Part shown: piece after piece, positions 15,276 through 23,322 of the stretch | Layout of the letters: every line of letters starts with the position of its first letter | How positions within the stretch are numbered: position 1 is the stretch's first letter | Assembly: GCA_036557785.1 (NCBI GenBank) | Contig: DATBGZ010000027.1 | Location: 1 to 28,942 of the forward strand | Length of the DNA: 28,942 bases | Reading direction: 5' to 3' | Source of the DNA: DATBGZ01 sp036557785 | GTDB lineage: Bacteria > Actinomycetota > Actinomycetes > Mycobacteriales > Micromonosporaceae | Notes under the pieces: model-generated | What the model saw: only the letters and a program-made list of their open reading frames with translations | Databases searched by the model: none | What the model was told of the DNA's origin: nothing | Position numbers and translations under genes: made by a program

Positions 15276-15659
15276 TCAGTCGCCGTGCCCGTCCGGCGGA
15301 TCGACAAGAGCGGGCACTCTGCTTGACAAAGGGCACCCCCTTGAGGATCGACGCCGGTCGGTCGCAAACCGCACTATTGATCCAGTATCGCCCGGACCGG
15401 ATCGATCCGGCCGACGCGCGCCGAAATGTCCTCGCGGCGATGCCCCCGCGATACCCGGTTCCACAGCTTTGAAGATCGTCACTGTCCAACAGGCCGTTGG
15501 ACGATTACTTCTATCGATTGGACCGATGCAACGCCTGCCGCGCGTCGACGAAGAGGATGCGCCGGGCGCGCAGGTCGGGCCTGGCAGGGTCCACCCGGGG
15601 GTCACCATGGACCACCACAGTGGTATTACGAAGAGGATCGCACGTTCGATTGACTCTGA
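15276..15659. other. decayed intergenic DNA
   Basis: No intact gene is present. On the minus strand, 15528-15575 reads RARRILFVDARQALHRSNR and then stops, faintly resembling the C-terminal LF-DAR region of type I modification subunits; I do not trust this. A hairpin GTCCAAC-AGGCC-GTTGGAC lies at 15484-15502. Confidence 0.3.
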
Positions 15660-16007
15660 GACACGAAAGGCAACGACAACGTCGGCAAGTCCACACAACT
15701 CACGTGGCTTGCTCGCGGCGGGCAGCTTGCGATCGAGGACCGCGGACTTCCGATGATCATCGCGACGTGTGCGGCAACCACGGCGGTCAAGCACGGGATC
15801 GGCGCCGCGGATGCGGTTCGGGAGATCGAGCGCCTGCGTGCCGGCCTGCCGGCTGCCGATCGCCGACAAGAAGTGCACGTTCTGCTGCGCCGGTTCGCCG
15901 ATCCTGCTCGCGAGGCGGAGGCGGCGCTGCGCCGTGAGCAGGCGCCAGTCTCCGCTCCTCCCCTTCGCGGCCCACCGCGTCAACTCACCGCAGCCTTTAG
16001 ACGTTGA
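15660..16007 (+). pseudogene. possible P-loop protein remnant
   Basis: The frame is open for about 115 codons after a TGA. Near its beginning it contains KGNDNVGKSTQLTWLA, a convincing Walker A motif (GxxxxGKS) of the kind seen in thymidylate-kinase-like or ParA-like proteins. The rest (AVREIERLRAGLPAADRRQE, VHVLLRRFADPAREAEAALR) is helical and matches nothing I know. No start codon precedes the Walker motif; the first ATG is at 15753, after it. The end overlaps the last codons of the glycosyltransferase gene on the other strand. I regard it as a relic. Confidence 0.35.
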
Positions 16008-17058
16008 GGCCGTGACCGGCGACACACTCTGTCCCCCGAACGTCGCTGGGCGCAGCCGCGGCGACCATCGTCTCGTAGACGGTCAGGTATTCGCTGACCA
16101 TGCGATCGGCCGAGAAGCTGCGGCGGGCGGCCGCGGCGACAACGGCCCGATCCAGTGCCAGTGCGTAGGGGACGGCCGCTGCCGCGCTGTCGATGTCGTC
16201 GACCAGCAAGCCGGTTGTTCCGTGGTCGACGGTCTCCGTCAGCGCGCCGCGGCGGTAGCCGATGACTGGTGTGCCGCAGGCCATCGCCTCGACCACGGAC
16301 AGGCCGAACGGCTCGTCGAACCCGAGTGGATGCAGCAGTGCGGCGGCGCCGCCCAGGATGCGGGCCCGGTCCGCGGCGGCCACGTTGCCGAGGTAGCGCA
16401 CGTGGTGGCCGTCGACATGGGGTGCGACCTGGGTGGCGTGGTAGGCCTCGTCGTGGATGGGGCCGCAGATGACCAGGTCGCGTCCAGCACGTCGCGCGAT
16501 TTCGATGGCGTCGTCCGTCGCCTTGTCCGGGTGGATGCGTCCGAAGGTCACCAGATGGTCGCCGGGTTCGGGTTCGAACGTCCACTGCGTGGGGTCGACT
16601 CCGTGCCGTACGGTCGCAAGGTATGCAATGCTGTCGATGCGATCAGAGTCCGATATGGACACAAACGACGAGTGCGCATCGTGGTATGCGGGCAGGATCC
16701 GCGGATCGCCGATGCCATGGATCGTCGTCAGCATGGGCGCCCGACACAGGCGGGACAGCGCCAAGGGCAGCCAGTCGAGGTGGTTGTGGACGAGTTCGAA
16801 GTCGCCACTGCGTTCCAGACAGTGGGCTATATGTATCGCCTCCCAGACGCGGCCGTCGAGACCTGGATCCTCCTGATATGGCCGTGGACATACCCCGTCG
16901 AGAGTGGCTGAGGTCTGTGAGTCCAGCGTGGCGAACAACGTGACATCCACTCCCCGGGCGACGAGCCCTTCGGCGAGCAGCCACACCACCTGCTCCCACG
17001 GTCCGTATGCCTGTGGCGGGGTCCGCCAAGCCACGGGACCAAGGAGGGCGACTCTCAT
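15997..17058 (-). CDS. GT4 family glycosyltransferase
   Basis: This 353-residue enzyme has a GT-B fold. The N-terminal domain starts MRVALLGPVAWRTPPQAYG, the donor-site loop of GT4 enzymes, and includes FELVHNHLDWLPLALSRL. The C-terminal nucleotide-sugar domain has GRIHPDKATDDAIEIARRAG and EPFGLSVVEAMACGTPVIGY, the E-x7-E motif. It probably transfers a sugar from an NDP-sugar to a glycan or small acceptor. It is the last gene of a five-gene operon and begins in an ATGA overlap with the GH130 gene. A longer in-frame extension upstream is antisense-free but lies within the GH130 coding region and is not part of the enzyme. Confidence 0.9.
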   Translation of the reverse strand: MRVALLGPVAWRTPPQAYGPWEQVVWLLAEGLVARGVDVTLFATLDSQTSATLDGVCPRPYQEDPGLDGRVWEAIHIAHCLERSGDFELVHNHLDWLPLALSRLCRAPMLTTIHGIGDPRILPAYHDAHSSFVSISDSDRIDSIAYLATVRHGVDPTQWTFEPEPGDHLVTFGRIHPDKATDDAIEIARRAGRDLVICGPIHDEAYHATQVAPHVDGHHVRYLGNVAAADRARILGGAAALLHPLGFDEPFGLSVVEAMACGTPVIGYRRGALTETVDHGTTGLLVDDIDSAAAAVPYALALDRAVVAAAARRSFSADRMVSEYLTVYETMVAAAAPSDVRGTECVAGHGLNV

Positions 17059-18527
17059 GCGGCTGCCCGCGCCATCCGACTCACCAGCATCGCGAGATCG
17101 GCCTGCGCGAACCCGATGGCGCCATCGCTGATGCCATACGGAATCGTCAGCACGCCGTCGTGCAGCATCGCGCCGCAGGTGTAGACGACGTTGGGCACAT
17201 AGCCGTCGCGCTCGTCGGCGCGGGGTGCGAGCAGCGGTCGGGTCAGCGTGGCGACCACACGCGACGGTTCGTGCAGGTCGAGCAGCATGGCGCCAAGGGC
17301 GTACTGGCGCATCGGGCCGACGCCGTGGGTGAGTACGAGCCAGCCGTCGGGAGTCTCGATCGGCGGGCCTCCGTTGCCGACCTGGATCAGCTCCCAACCG
17401 CGCACCGGGCGGTGCAGGATGGTGGACTCCTCCCATACCTGCCGGTCGTCTGAGTAGGCCAAGGACAGGTTCTCACGGTCCCATCGCGACAGTGCGGCAT
17501 AGCGACCGCCGATGAGGCGGGGGAACAGCGCCAATCCTTTGTCCCTGGCGGCGCGGCCGGCCAACGGCGTCATCTGGAAGCGCCGGAAGTCCTGTGTGGA
17601 CAGCAGATGTGTGGCCACGTGCGCACCATCGTAGGCGGTGAACGGCGCGTAGTAGGTGATGGTCCCGTTCCCTTCCGCGAACCGGACGAGGCGGGCGTCC
17701 TCCATGCCGTTGCGCTCCGCCGGGGCGCCCGGCCACAGCAGCCGCCCGGTGAGACCGGGCCTGGTGGGGAACTCCACGGTGTACGTGGCGTAGGCGACCT
17801 GCATGACCTGCGCGATCGCGCGCTGGACCCGCTGCCGTCCCAGGGTGTGCTCGTGCACGCCCGTGAGCGCGCCGTTCAGCTCGTCGGCGGAGAAGGTCTC
17901 CGGCAGGGCGCCAAGCAGCAACTGGGCGTTCTGCGGCTCGACGCCGACGTCGGCGAGCCGGCTGAGGAACGCGTGCCGCCGATACGGCCCGGGGATGCTC
18001 GATCCTGTCACGAGGACGGGCTCGGGGTCGTCGACGACGATGGACGAGCCGGGTCCCAATACCCCGGTCCGGAACCCGATCGAGGACAGGTGGCCTTCGC
18101 CCACACACCGGACGGTCATGGCGAAGCGGATCTGGCCAACGTCCAGGCCGGTCTGGTCGGGATGCTCCGTCATCGACGGGTTGAACAGTGCCGCCGTCTC
18201 CGGCGCGTACTCGTGCGTGAAGTAGGCACCGATCACCGTTCGGCGGTCAGCACTAAGCGGCTGATCCGCCGGTACCGCGTGCGCGACGACGGCGAAGTGC
18301 CGGGCGAGTATCCCGGTCAGGTCGGGATGGCGGCCCCCGAACTCGGCGATGGCGGCGCCGGCCAAGACCGACACCTCCGCCTCCGGCAACGCCAGGATCC
18401 GGGCCACAACGGCGTTGGCCCGGGAGTTGCCGTCGCGGGTCTCTTCCCCGGGAACGAAGAGCTTCGCGATGACCCGTCGCGGATCAGGCAGCAGGCGGGG
18501 GCCGGTACGTACGGCCAACTCGGTCAT
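17055..18527 (-). CDS. GH130 family glycoside phosphorylase
   Basis: This 490-residue protein has an N-terminal helical extension of roughly 170 residues and a C-terminal five-bladed beta-propeller. GH130 hallmarks are ERNGMEDARLVRF (the ED-R motif), VGNGGPPIETPDGWLVLTHG, and GYVPNVVYTCGAMLHDGVLT. Family members split beta-mannosides, or related linkages, with phosphate to give sugar 1-phosphates, or run in reverse to build oligosaccharides. The exact linkage cannot be told. The ATG overlaps the stop of the upstream GT4 gene, and the stop overlaps the next GT4 start. Flanking glycosyltransferases suggest it works on the same glycan. Confidence 0.88.
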   Translation of the reverse strand: MTELAVRTGPRLLPDPRRVIAKLFVPGEETRDGNSRANAVVARILALPEAEVSVLAGAAIAEFGGRHPDLTGILARHFAVVAHAVPADQPLSADRRTVIGAYFTHEYAPETAALFNPSMTEHPDQTGLDVGQIRFAMTVRCVGEGHLSSIGFRTGVLGPGSSIVVDDPEPVLVTGSSIPGPYRRHAFLSRLADVGVEPQNAQLLLGALPETFSADELNGALTGVHEHTLGRQRVQRAIAQVMQVAYATYTVEFPTRPGLTGRLLWPGAPAERNGMEDARLVRFAEGNGTITYYAPFTAYDGAHVATHLLSTQDFRRFQMTPLAGRAARDKGLALFPRLIGGRYAALSRWDRENLSLAYSDDRQVWEESTILHRPVRGWELIQVGNGGPPIETPDGWLVLTHGVGPMRQYALGAMLLDLHEPSRVVATLTRPLLAPRADERDGYVPNVVYTCGAMLHDGVLTIPYGISDGAIGFAQADLAMLVSRMARAAA

Positions 18528-19783
18528 CCGCGCACGGCGCTCGGCTCGGCGAGCAGACCGGCGGCGAGGGACCGGTACTGCTCGGCCACGGCCGACCAGC
18601 GTAACGACGGCGCGATCCTTACCGCTTCGGCCCGCATGCGGTGCGCCAGAACCGGTGTGGTGAGCACGCGGCGCAGCGCCTCCCCCAGTGCGGCGCTGTC
18701 GCGGTGCGCCACGACGATGCCGGCGCCGGTGGCGCACAACTCGACCGCGTGAGGGAAAGCCGTGGCGACGACGGGCTTACCGGCCGCGATCGCCTCGACC
18801 AGCACACCCGAGGTGACCTGCTCGATGGAGTCGTACGGCAGCAGCACCACGTCGGCGGCGCGGATCAGGGTGGTCAGGGCCGAGTCGTCCAGATAGGACC
18901 CCTCGAACCCGAGCATGTCCGCGACGCCCGTCTCCACCGCGCGCTGCCGCAGCTGGTCCCGGTACGCCTCGCCCTGCTGTTGGCGTACCCGCGGGTGGGT
19001 CTGGCCGGCCACGACATAGCGGGGCAGAGGCGACAGACCCCGCAGGCGGGGCAATGCGTCGATCGCCCACTCGACGCCCTTGCCCGGCCCCAACAGACCC
19101 CACGTCAGGATCAGCGGGCTGCGTGCATCTGGCACCGTGAACGGATCGGTGCTGGGCAGCGTGAGCAGCGGGTCCAGCCGGGTCGTCCCCCCGTGCCGGA
19201 TGACCGTGACCCGGGACGGGTCAACGTCATATCGGTCAATGAGCCGCGCGCGGGCGGCATCGGTCATCGCGACAACCGCGTCGCTGGCGTCGATTACCCG
19301 CCGCAGCACGTGCTCCTGACGCGGCGTCGGCTGGGCCAGCACGGTGTGCGTGACGGTGAGCACCGGAACTCTGAGCTGCTCGAGCACGGCGAGCACCTGG
19401 TCGCCGTCGGGTCCACCGTAGATCCCGTACTCGTGCTGGACGATCGCCACGTCGAAGCCGTTCAACGCCGTCACGGCGCCGGTGTGCGTGTCGTTCAGGT
19501 CGGTGCGCAGGTGTGCGGCCACCTCGGGACCATCCTGCCCCTGTGGTTCGTCCAGCACTCGCACGACCCCGACGCGGTCGTCAGGAGCCGCGGCGGCGAT
19601 GCTTCGCAGCAGCGCCCGGTTGAACGTGGCTATCCCGCACAGGGTCGGCGGATACGTGCCGAGTAGGCCGAAGGATCTCGGCTTGGCGGATACGTGGGCT
19701 GCCCCGAGGATCGGGCGCGCGGAACTGTATGGGGGAATGAAGCTCGGACGAGCGATGGGGTAGGTCGAGGTTCGTTCTGGCAT
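18524..19783 (-). CDS. GT4 family glycosyltransferase
   Basis: The protein has 419 residues. After a variable N-terminus of about 36 residues the GT4 core begins: RSFGLLGTYPPTLCGIATFN, then VAIVQHEYGIYGGPDGDQVL, VTVIRHGG, ILTWGLLGPGKGVEWAIDAL and TSGVLVEAIAAGKPVVATAF. It is a retaining GT-B enzyme of unknown donor. The ATG at 19783 is the only ATG/GTG before the core, which forces a 203-bp overlap with the upstream gene in another frame. GGAAAG lies nine bases before the start. The end overlaps the GH130 start (ATGA). Confidence 0.87.
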   Translation of the reverse strand: MPERTSTYPIARPSFIPPYSSARPILGAAHVSAKPRSFGLLGTYPPTLCGIATFNRALLRSIAAAAPDDRVGVVRVLDEPQGQDGPEVAAHLRTDLNDTHTGAVTALNGFDVAIVQHEYGIYGGPDGDQVLAVLEQLRVPVLTVTHTVLAQPTPRQEHVLRRVIDASDAVVAMTDAARARLIDRYDVDPSRVTVIRHGGTTRLDPLLTLPSTDPFTVPDARSPLILTWGLLGPGKGVEWAIDALPRLRGLSPLPRYVVAGQTHPRVRQQQGEAYRDQLRQRAVETGVADMLGFEGSYLDDSALTTLIRAADVVLLPYDSIEQVTSGVLVEAIAAGKPVVATAFPHAVELCATGAGIVVAHRDSAALGEALRRVLTTPVLAHRMRAEAVRIAPSLRWSAVAEQYRSLAAGLLAEPSAVRG

Positions 19784-20819
19784 GGCAGCCGCTTTCCGGT
19801 GCAGAGATGCGCTTTGCGTGTTGCAGCGCAGAGATCAGGGCCAGTGTCGACTCGGCCCCCTGGTTGGTGTTGCGTCCGTGCGGCGTTACCGCGTCGTAGC
19901 CGCCGCCGCTATCGGGGTCGTGCATGGCGATGCCGGCATCGTTATCGCCGAGAAACCAGGCGACCGACCGTTCCAGCCCATACGCCCACCGCCGCTCGCC
20001 GGTACGCGCGAACGCTCGGGCGCAGGCGTCGGCGAGGGCGGCGGCCTCGATGGGCTGCTGGTCGAACCTGGCCCGGAACTCACCCGGTCCCCAGCCGCCT
20101 ACCGGTGTGACGGACAGGTGCCCGTTCACGGTCTGGGTGGTCAGGAGCCACTCCAGCAGCGCCAGGCCGTGCGCCGTCACGGCATCCTCGCCCAGCGCGG
20201 TGCCGGCGGCGATCAGCGCCTCGGTGATCGCCGCATCCGCATAGGTGAGCCGTGGCAGCGGCCAGGGCCAGTCCCGGCCCACCGGCCTCGGACCGTGCGC
20301 GGACGCGGGGTCGACCATAGCTACGAGGTCGACCATCAGTTCGCGGGCGCGGGCGTGGCTGGGATCGACGGCGAGAATGGGGGCGGCGCCGAGCGTGGCG
20401 AACGCCATCGCGTGCAGATGCGGACTGCGCTGCGTCGCGGCGCGGCCGAACGCTTTCGCGGCCGTCGCACGGATCGACAGGGGCCCGCGTGCGGCCGCCG
20501 TGCCCAGGCCCCATAGTGCCCGCCCCCACCAGTCGCCCGTGTCGGGCTGGTCCTCCCAACGACCGTGGCGGTCGAGCCGGTTGTGGAACCGACCGTCCGG
20601 CGTCATGGCCCGTAACACGAAAGAGAGGTAGGCGGTGGCGAGCCGCTCCAGCTCAGGCTCCGCCGGGCGCTGCCGGCACACCACCAACAGTGCGCGGGCA
20701 GCATCGTCGAGACAGTAGCCGCCGTCGCGGCGCGGAGTCATGCCCTCGGCGTGCTCGAAGATGCCCTTGTCGTCGGTGAGACGGATGATGTGGGCGAAGC
20801 TCGGCTCGGGAAGCCTCAC
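19581..20819 (-). CDS. alpha/alpha-barrel glycosidase-like protein of GT clusters
   Basis: The protein has 412 residues. It opens LPEPSFAHIIRLTDDKGIFE, then GYCLDDAARALLVVCRQ, DGRFHNRLDRHGRWEDQP, GDWWGRALWGLGTAA, and ends its conserved part with GAESTLALISALQHAKRI. This family accompanies GT4 genes in actinomycetes. Databases often label it a glycosyltransferase, but the repeated Trp/helix pattern is that of a (alpha/alpha)6 barrel. The activity is unproven; conserved DDAARA and DWWGRA may form the active cleft. The last 70 residues (from about 343) are low-quality, overlap the next gene and are probably read-through of a lost stop codon. Confidence 0.75.
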   Translation of the reverse strand: MRLPEPSFAHIIRLTDDKGIFEHAEGMTPRRDGGYCLDDAARALLVVCRQRPAEPELERLATAYLSFVLRAMTPDGRFHNRLDRHGRWEDQPDTGDWWGRALWGLGTAAARGPLSIRATAAKAFGRAATQRSPHLHAMAFATLGAAPILAVDPSHARARELMVDLVAMVDPASAHGPRPVGRDWPWPLPRLTYADAAITEALIAAGTALGEDAVTAHGLALLEWLLTTQTVNGHLSVTPVGGWGPGEFRARFDQQPIEAAALADACARAFARTGERRWAYGLERSVAWFLGDNDAGIAMHDPDSGGGYDAVTPHGRNTNQGAESTLALISALQHAKRISAPESGCHARTNLDLPHRSSELHSPIQFRAPDPRGSPRIRQAEILRPTRHVSADPVRDSHVQPGAAAKHRRRGS

Positions 20820-21007
20820 GTGCGGTGCTCGGTCCGCTGCTCCTCGGCGTCCGACATGCCCAACGGGTCAACATCCAGCAACTTCAGCAAGGACGCGTGG
20901 ATTTCTGTGTCGACCAACTCTGGAAGCTCCCGGTCGACCCAGGCGGCCCTTTCCTCACTGCCGCGGGAGAGCAGCAGCGCCATGATCTCGGTCTTGTGGA
21001 TCAACAT
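20816..21007 (-). CDS. small conserved protein heading the sugar operon
   Basis: This 63-residue acidic protein begins MLIHKTEIMALLLSRGSEER and contains AAWVDRELPELVDTEIHASL and LKLLDVDPLGMS. It has no transmembrane segment. The sequence is regular and looks genuinely translated. Its stop overlaps the GTG of the next gene (GTGA), so it is the first cistron of the operon. The role is unknown; small leading cistrons like this often serve as partners or translational couplers. A hairpin lies just upstream. Confidence 0.65.
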   Translation of the reverse strand: MLIHKTEIMALLLSRGSEERAAWVDRELPELVDTEIHASLLKLLDVDPLGMSDAEEQRTEHRT

Positions 21008-21531
21008 GACGGGCCTCGTTCCGTTGTCGTGGAACGGAGGCGCGCCTCGATCCCGGTGACGGTGGCTCGTCGGCGCTTCGCCCAGAGATCCCGGGCGTCG
21101 TCGGCCAGTGTACGCCGCTCGGCGTGGGAACTGAAATCGGCTCCTCCCGAGCAGTGCAGAGGTATCGCGTCCGCGAGAGTTCCCAGAGCGGTGAGCGCTT
21201 CCGCGGCGCCTGCGATGGAGGAGTTGCGCGCACTTCAGTCCAGTGTGGACGTCGTGCCATGTGCAACAATCACTGCAAACGCTGCGCTGACACCGTCGGT
21301 GTTCAGCCGAGGATGTGCAGCTGGTGGTGGTCGTCGAGCGGCCGACTGATTGGCGCATTGAATTCATTCGTTGGGCTGGAGCTTCTCGTCGCCGGAAGTC
21401 CAAGGAAACACACCCTTCGCCTCATAAAGGCGCTGGCGCGAACGTGCACGGCCGTGTCTCCCGGTCGCGCTCGTACGGCCGGAGTTCGCGTAGCCCCGCG
21501 CATCCGGGCCTCCGGCCGCACGGCTACCAGC
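21008..21531. other. non-coding region upstream of sugar operon
   Basis: About 520 bp without a recognisable gene on either strand. It should hold the leftward promoter of the sugar operon. TCCAGTGTGGA at 21239-21249 and the structured leader below are the only features I note. Confidence 0.4.
21017..21048. promoter_or_regulatory. structured leader of sugar operon
   Basis: CGTTCC (21017-21022) and GGAACG (21031-21036) form a stem around an eight-base loop, extendable with a bulge, and GAGGCGCGCCTC (21037-21048) is a perfect palindrome. Both lie within 45 bp of the first start codon, so they could affect translation or bind a regulator. Mechanism unknown. Confidence 0.35.
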
Positions 21532-21660
21532 TCAGCGCGTGGTCGGCGGGATGATCGGCGCGGTCTTGGTCTCGTTCTTGAGCCGCTTGGCCACGCGCTT
21601 CTCCTGCAGGGTGCGGCCCGGCTTCTTCCGGCTCTCCCGCTGGACGGACTTGTTACCCAT
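21532..21660 (-). CDS. small basic MGNKS-type protein
   Basis: This 42-residue protein is very rich in Lys and Arg: MGNKSVQRESRKKPGRTLQE, then KRVAKRLKNETKTAPIIPPT. It resembles the short, Lys/Arg-rich hypothetical proteins (MG-K--QR-SKKKPA-TLKEKR) common in actinobacteria. The charge suggests binding to nucleic acid or the ribosome, but no function is known to me. The start has AGAGGGG at good distance upstream. A 13-bp palindrome lies about 77 bp before it. The gene stands alone. Confidence 0.72.
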   Translation of the reverse strand: MGNKSVQRESRKKPGRTLQEKRVAKRLKNETKTAPIIPPTTR

Positions 21661-21736
21661 GGGTGACCCCTCTCTGACAGTGGTGATGGCCCCTCGGCCC
21701 GGCCGGCGATCGCGCGACTTGGCATGACCGATCGAT

Positions 21737-21749
21737 GTCCACAGTGGAC
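21737..21749. promoter_or_regulatory. GTCCACAGTGGAC palindrome
   Basis: This perfect 13-bp palindrome lies upstream of the small basic gene. Related cores occur near 10502 (in ntpK), 21239 and 27951. It may be an operator or just a frequent actinomycete word. Confidence 0.28.
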
Positions 21750-21859
21750 GTAATGGCTCCGGGTGGTAGGCCGGTGTGGCTGGCACCTCAGCGTGGATGT
21801 CGTCGGTTCCGGAGTAACCGCCACTGTACGCCTACCCGGCTGACGGCGGTTGACCGCGC

Positions 21860-21888
21860 TTGCACTCTCGGGTCAAGCGTGATGCACT
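21860..21888 (+). promoter_or_regulatory. promoter of groEL pseudogene
   Basis: TTGCAC, 17 bases, TGCACT. The same arrangement (TTGCAC, 17 bases, TCCACT) precedes the intact groEL, and the spacing to CIRCE is conserved even where the spacer sequence differs. Confidence 0.5.
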
Positions 21889-21893
21889 GGTCG

Positions 21894-21920
21894 TTGGCAC
21901 TCCTGTTGTGTGAGTGCCAA
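21894..21920 (+). promoter_or_regulatory. CIRCE element (HrcA operator), left copy
   Basis: TTGGCACTC, nine bases, GAGTGCCAA: a perfect inverted repeat of the CIRCE type (consensus TTAGCACTC-N9-GAGTGCTAA), 103 bases before the groEL ATG. HrcA binding here represses chaperonin genes until heat shock. Confidence 0.92.
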
Positions 21921-22023
21921 CCGAATGGGATGGGCCCTGGAGTGGGCATCGCGTAGCGCGGTCATCGCAGGTCGGTCCGAACAGGTGCCCAGATCGGGAC
22001 ACGACCAGTCAAGGACGACGCAG

Positions 22024-23313
22024 ATGGCCACGTTGATCGTATTCGGGGAAGAGGCCCGTCGCGGCCTGGAACGCGGCATGAACGTCCTCGCCGACACGGT
22101 GAAGGTGACGCTGGGCCCGAAGGGTCGAAACGTCGTTCTGGGCACGGCCCGGAGCGTGCCCATCATCACCAACGACGGGTCAGCATCGCCAAGCAGATCG
22201 AACTCGATGACCCGCACGAGAAGCTCGGCGCCGAGTTGGTCAAGGACGTAGCCAGCAAGACCGACGACGTGGCCGGTGACGGCACCACCACGGCCACGGT
22301 CCTGGCCCAGGCGCTCGTGCGGGAAGGCCTGCGCAACGTCGCCGCCGGTGCCAACCCCATGGCGCTCAAGCGCGGCATGGAACAGGCCGTGGCCGCGGTG
22401 ACTGAGTCGCTGCGGCATCAGGCCAGGGAGGTGGAGACCAGGCAGCAGATCGCCGCCACAGCATCGATCTCCGCCGCCGACTCGGCGATCGGCGAGATGA
22501 TCGCCGAGGCGATGGACAAGGTCGGCAAGCAAGGTGTCATCACCGCCGAAGAGAACAACACCTTCGGCCTGGACCTCGAGCTGACCGAGGGCGTGCGCGT
22601 CGATAAGGGCTACCTGTCGCCGTACTTCGTCACCGACCCGCTCCAGATGCATGCCGTCCTCGACGACCCGTACCTGCTCATCGTCGACCACCGGATCTCG
22701 AACCTGAACGACCTGCTCCCCATCCTGGAAAAGGTCATGCAGACGGGCAAGCCACTCGCGGTCGTCGCCGAGGATGTCGAGGGCGAGGCGCTCGCCACGC
22801 TTATCGTCAACAAGGTCCGCGGCACCTTCGCGTCGCTGTCCCTCAAGGCACCCGGCTTCGGCGACCGCCGCAAGGCCATACTGCGGGACATCGCCGTTCT
22901 CACCGGCGGCCAGGTCATCGGCAACGAGGCCGGCCTGACCCTGGACAGCGCCGGGCTGGACCTGCTCGGCCGCGCCCGCAGGATCGTCGTCACCCAGGAC
23001 GACACCACCATCATCGACGGCGCCGGCAGCGCCGAACAGATCGCCGACCGGGTCGCCCAACTCCGCGCCGAGATCGACTCCAGTGACTCCGATTACGACC
23101 GGGAGAAGCTGCAGGAGCGACTGGCCAAACTCGCCGGCGGGGTCGCGGTCATCAAGGTCGGCGCGGTCACCGAGGTGGACCTCAAGGAGCGCAAGCACCG
23201 CATCGAGGACGCGATCCGCAACGCCCAAGCCGCGATGGAAGAGGGATGCTGCCCGGCGGAGGGGTCGCCTTGGCCAACGCTGCGCGCACAGCGTTCGACA
23301 AGCTGGACACCCG
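22024..23313 (+). pseudogene. groEL: groEL, frameshifted and truncated copy
   Basis: This begins MATLIVFGEEARRGLERGMN and VTLGPKGRNVVLGTA, true chaperonin sequence. At about 22178 a GGGG run is GGG relative to the intact copy, shifting the frame before SIAKQIELDD. The GroEL frame then runs open from 22236 (TTTATVLAQALVREGLRNVA and on). A second one-base loss at about 23247, GGATG for GGACTG, shifts LLPGGGV to CCPAEG. Similarity ends at TTCGACAAGCTGGAC, about residue 415 of 520, where other DNA is joined. The intermediate, apical and equatorial domains cannot be made as one chain. The upstream CIRCE and promoter are intact. Confidence 0.93.
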
Positions 23314-23322
23314 AACGATGGC

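Larger units (their letters stand above)
21859..23313 (+). repeat. inverted groEL duplication, left arm
   Basis: This is the counterpart of 26535-27984 on the opposite strand. It includes promoter, CIRCE and leader (the stretch after CIRCE, GAATGGGATGGGCCCTGGAG and beyond, is nearly identical) and about 80% of groEL. Confidence 0.88.

Noticed and set aside
15511..15600. Possible HsdM C-terminal motif (RILFVDAR) on the minus strand
   Set aside because: Only about eight residues resemble the family and the frame stops soon after; not enough to call a gene.
21859..21877. HspR (HAIR)-like CTTG-N11-CAAG before the left groEL
   Set aside because: The arms are too short and imperfect, the spacing differs from HAIR, and the right copy lacks the CAAG half.
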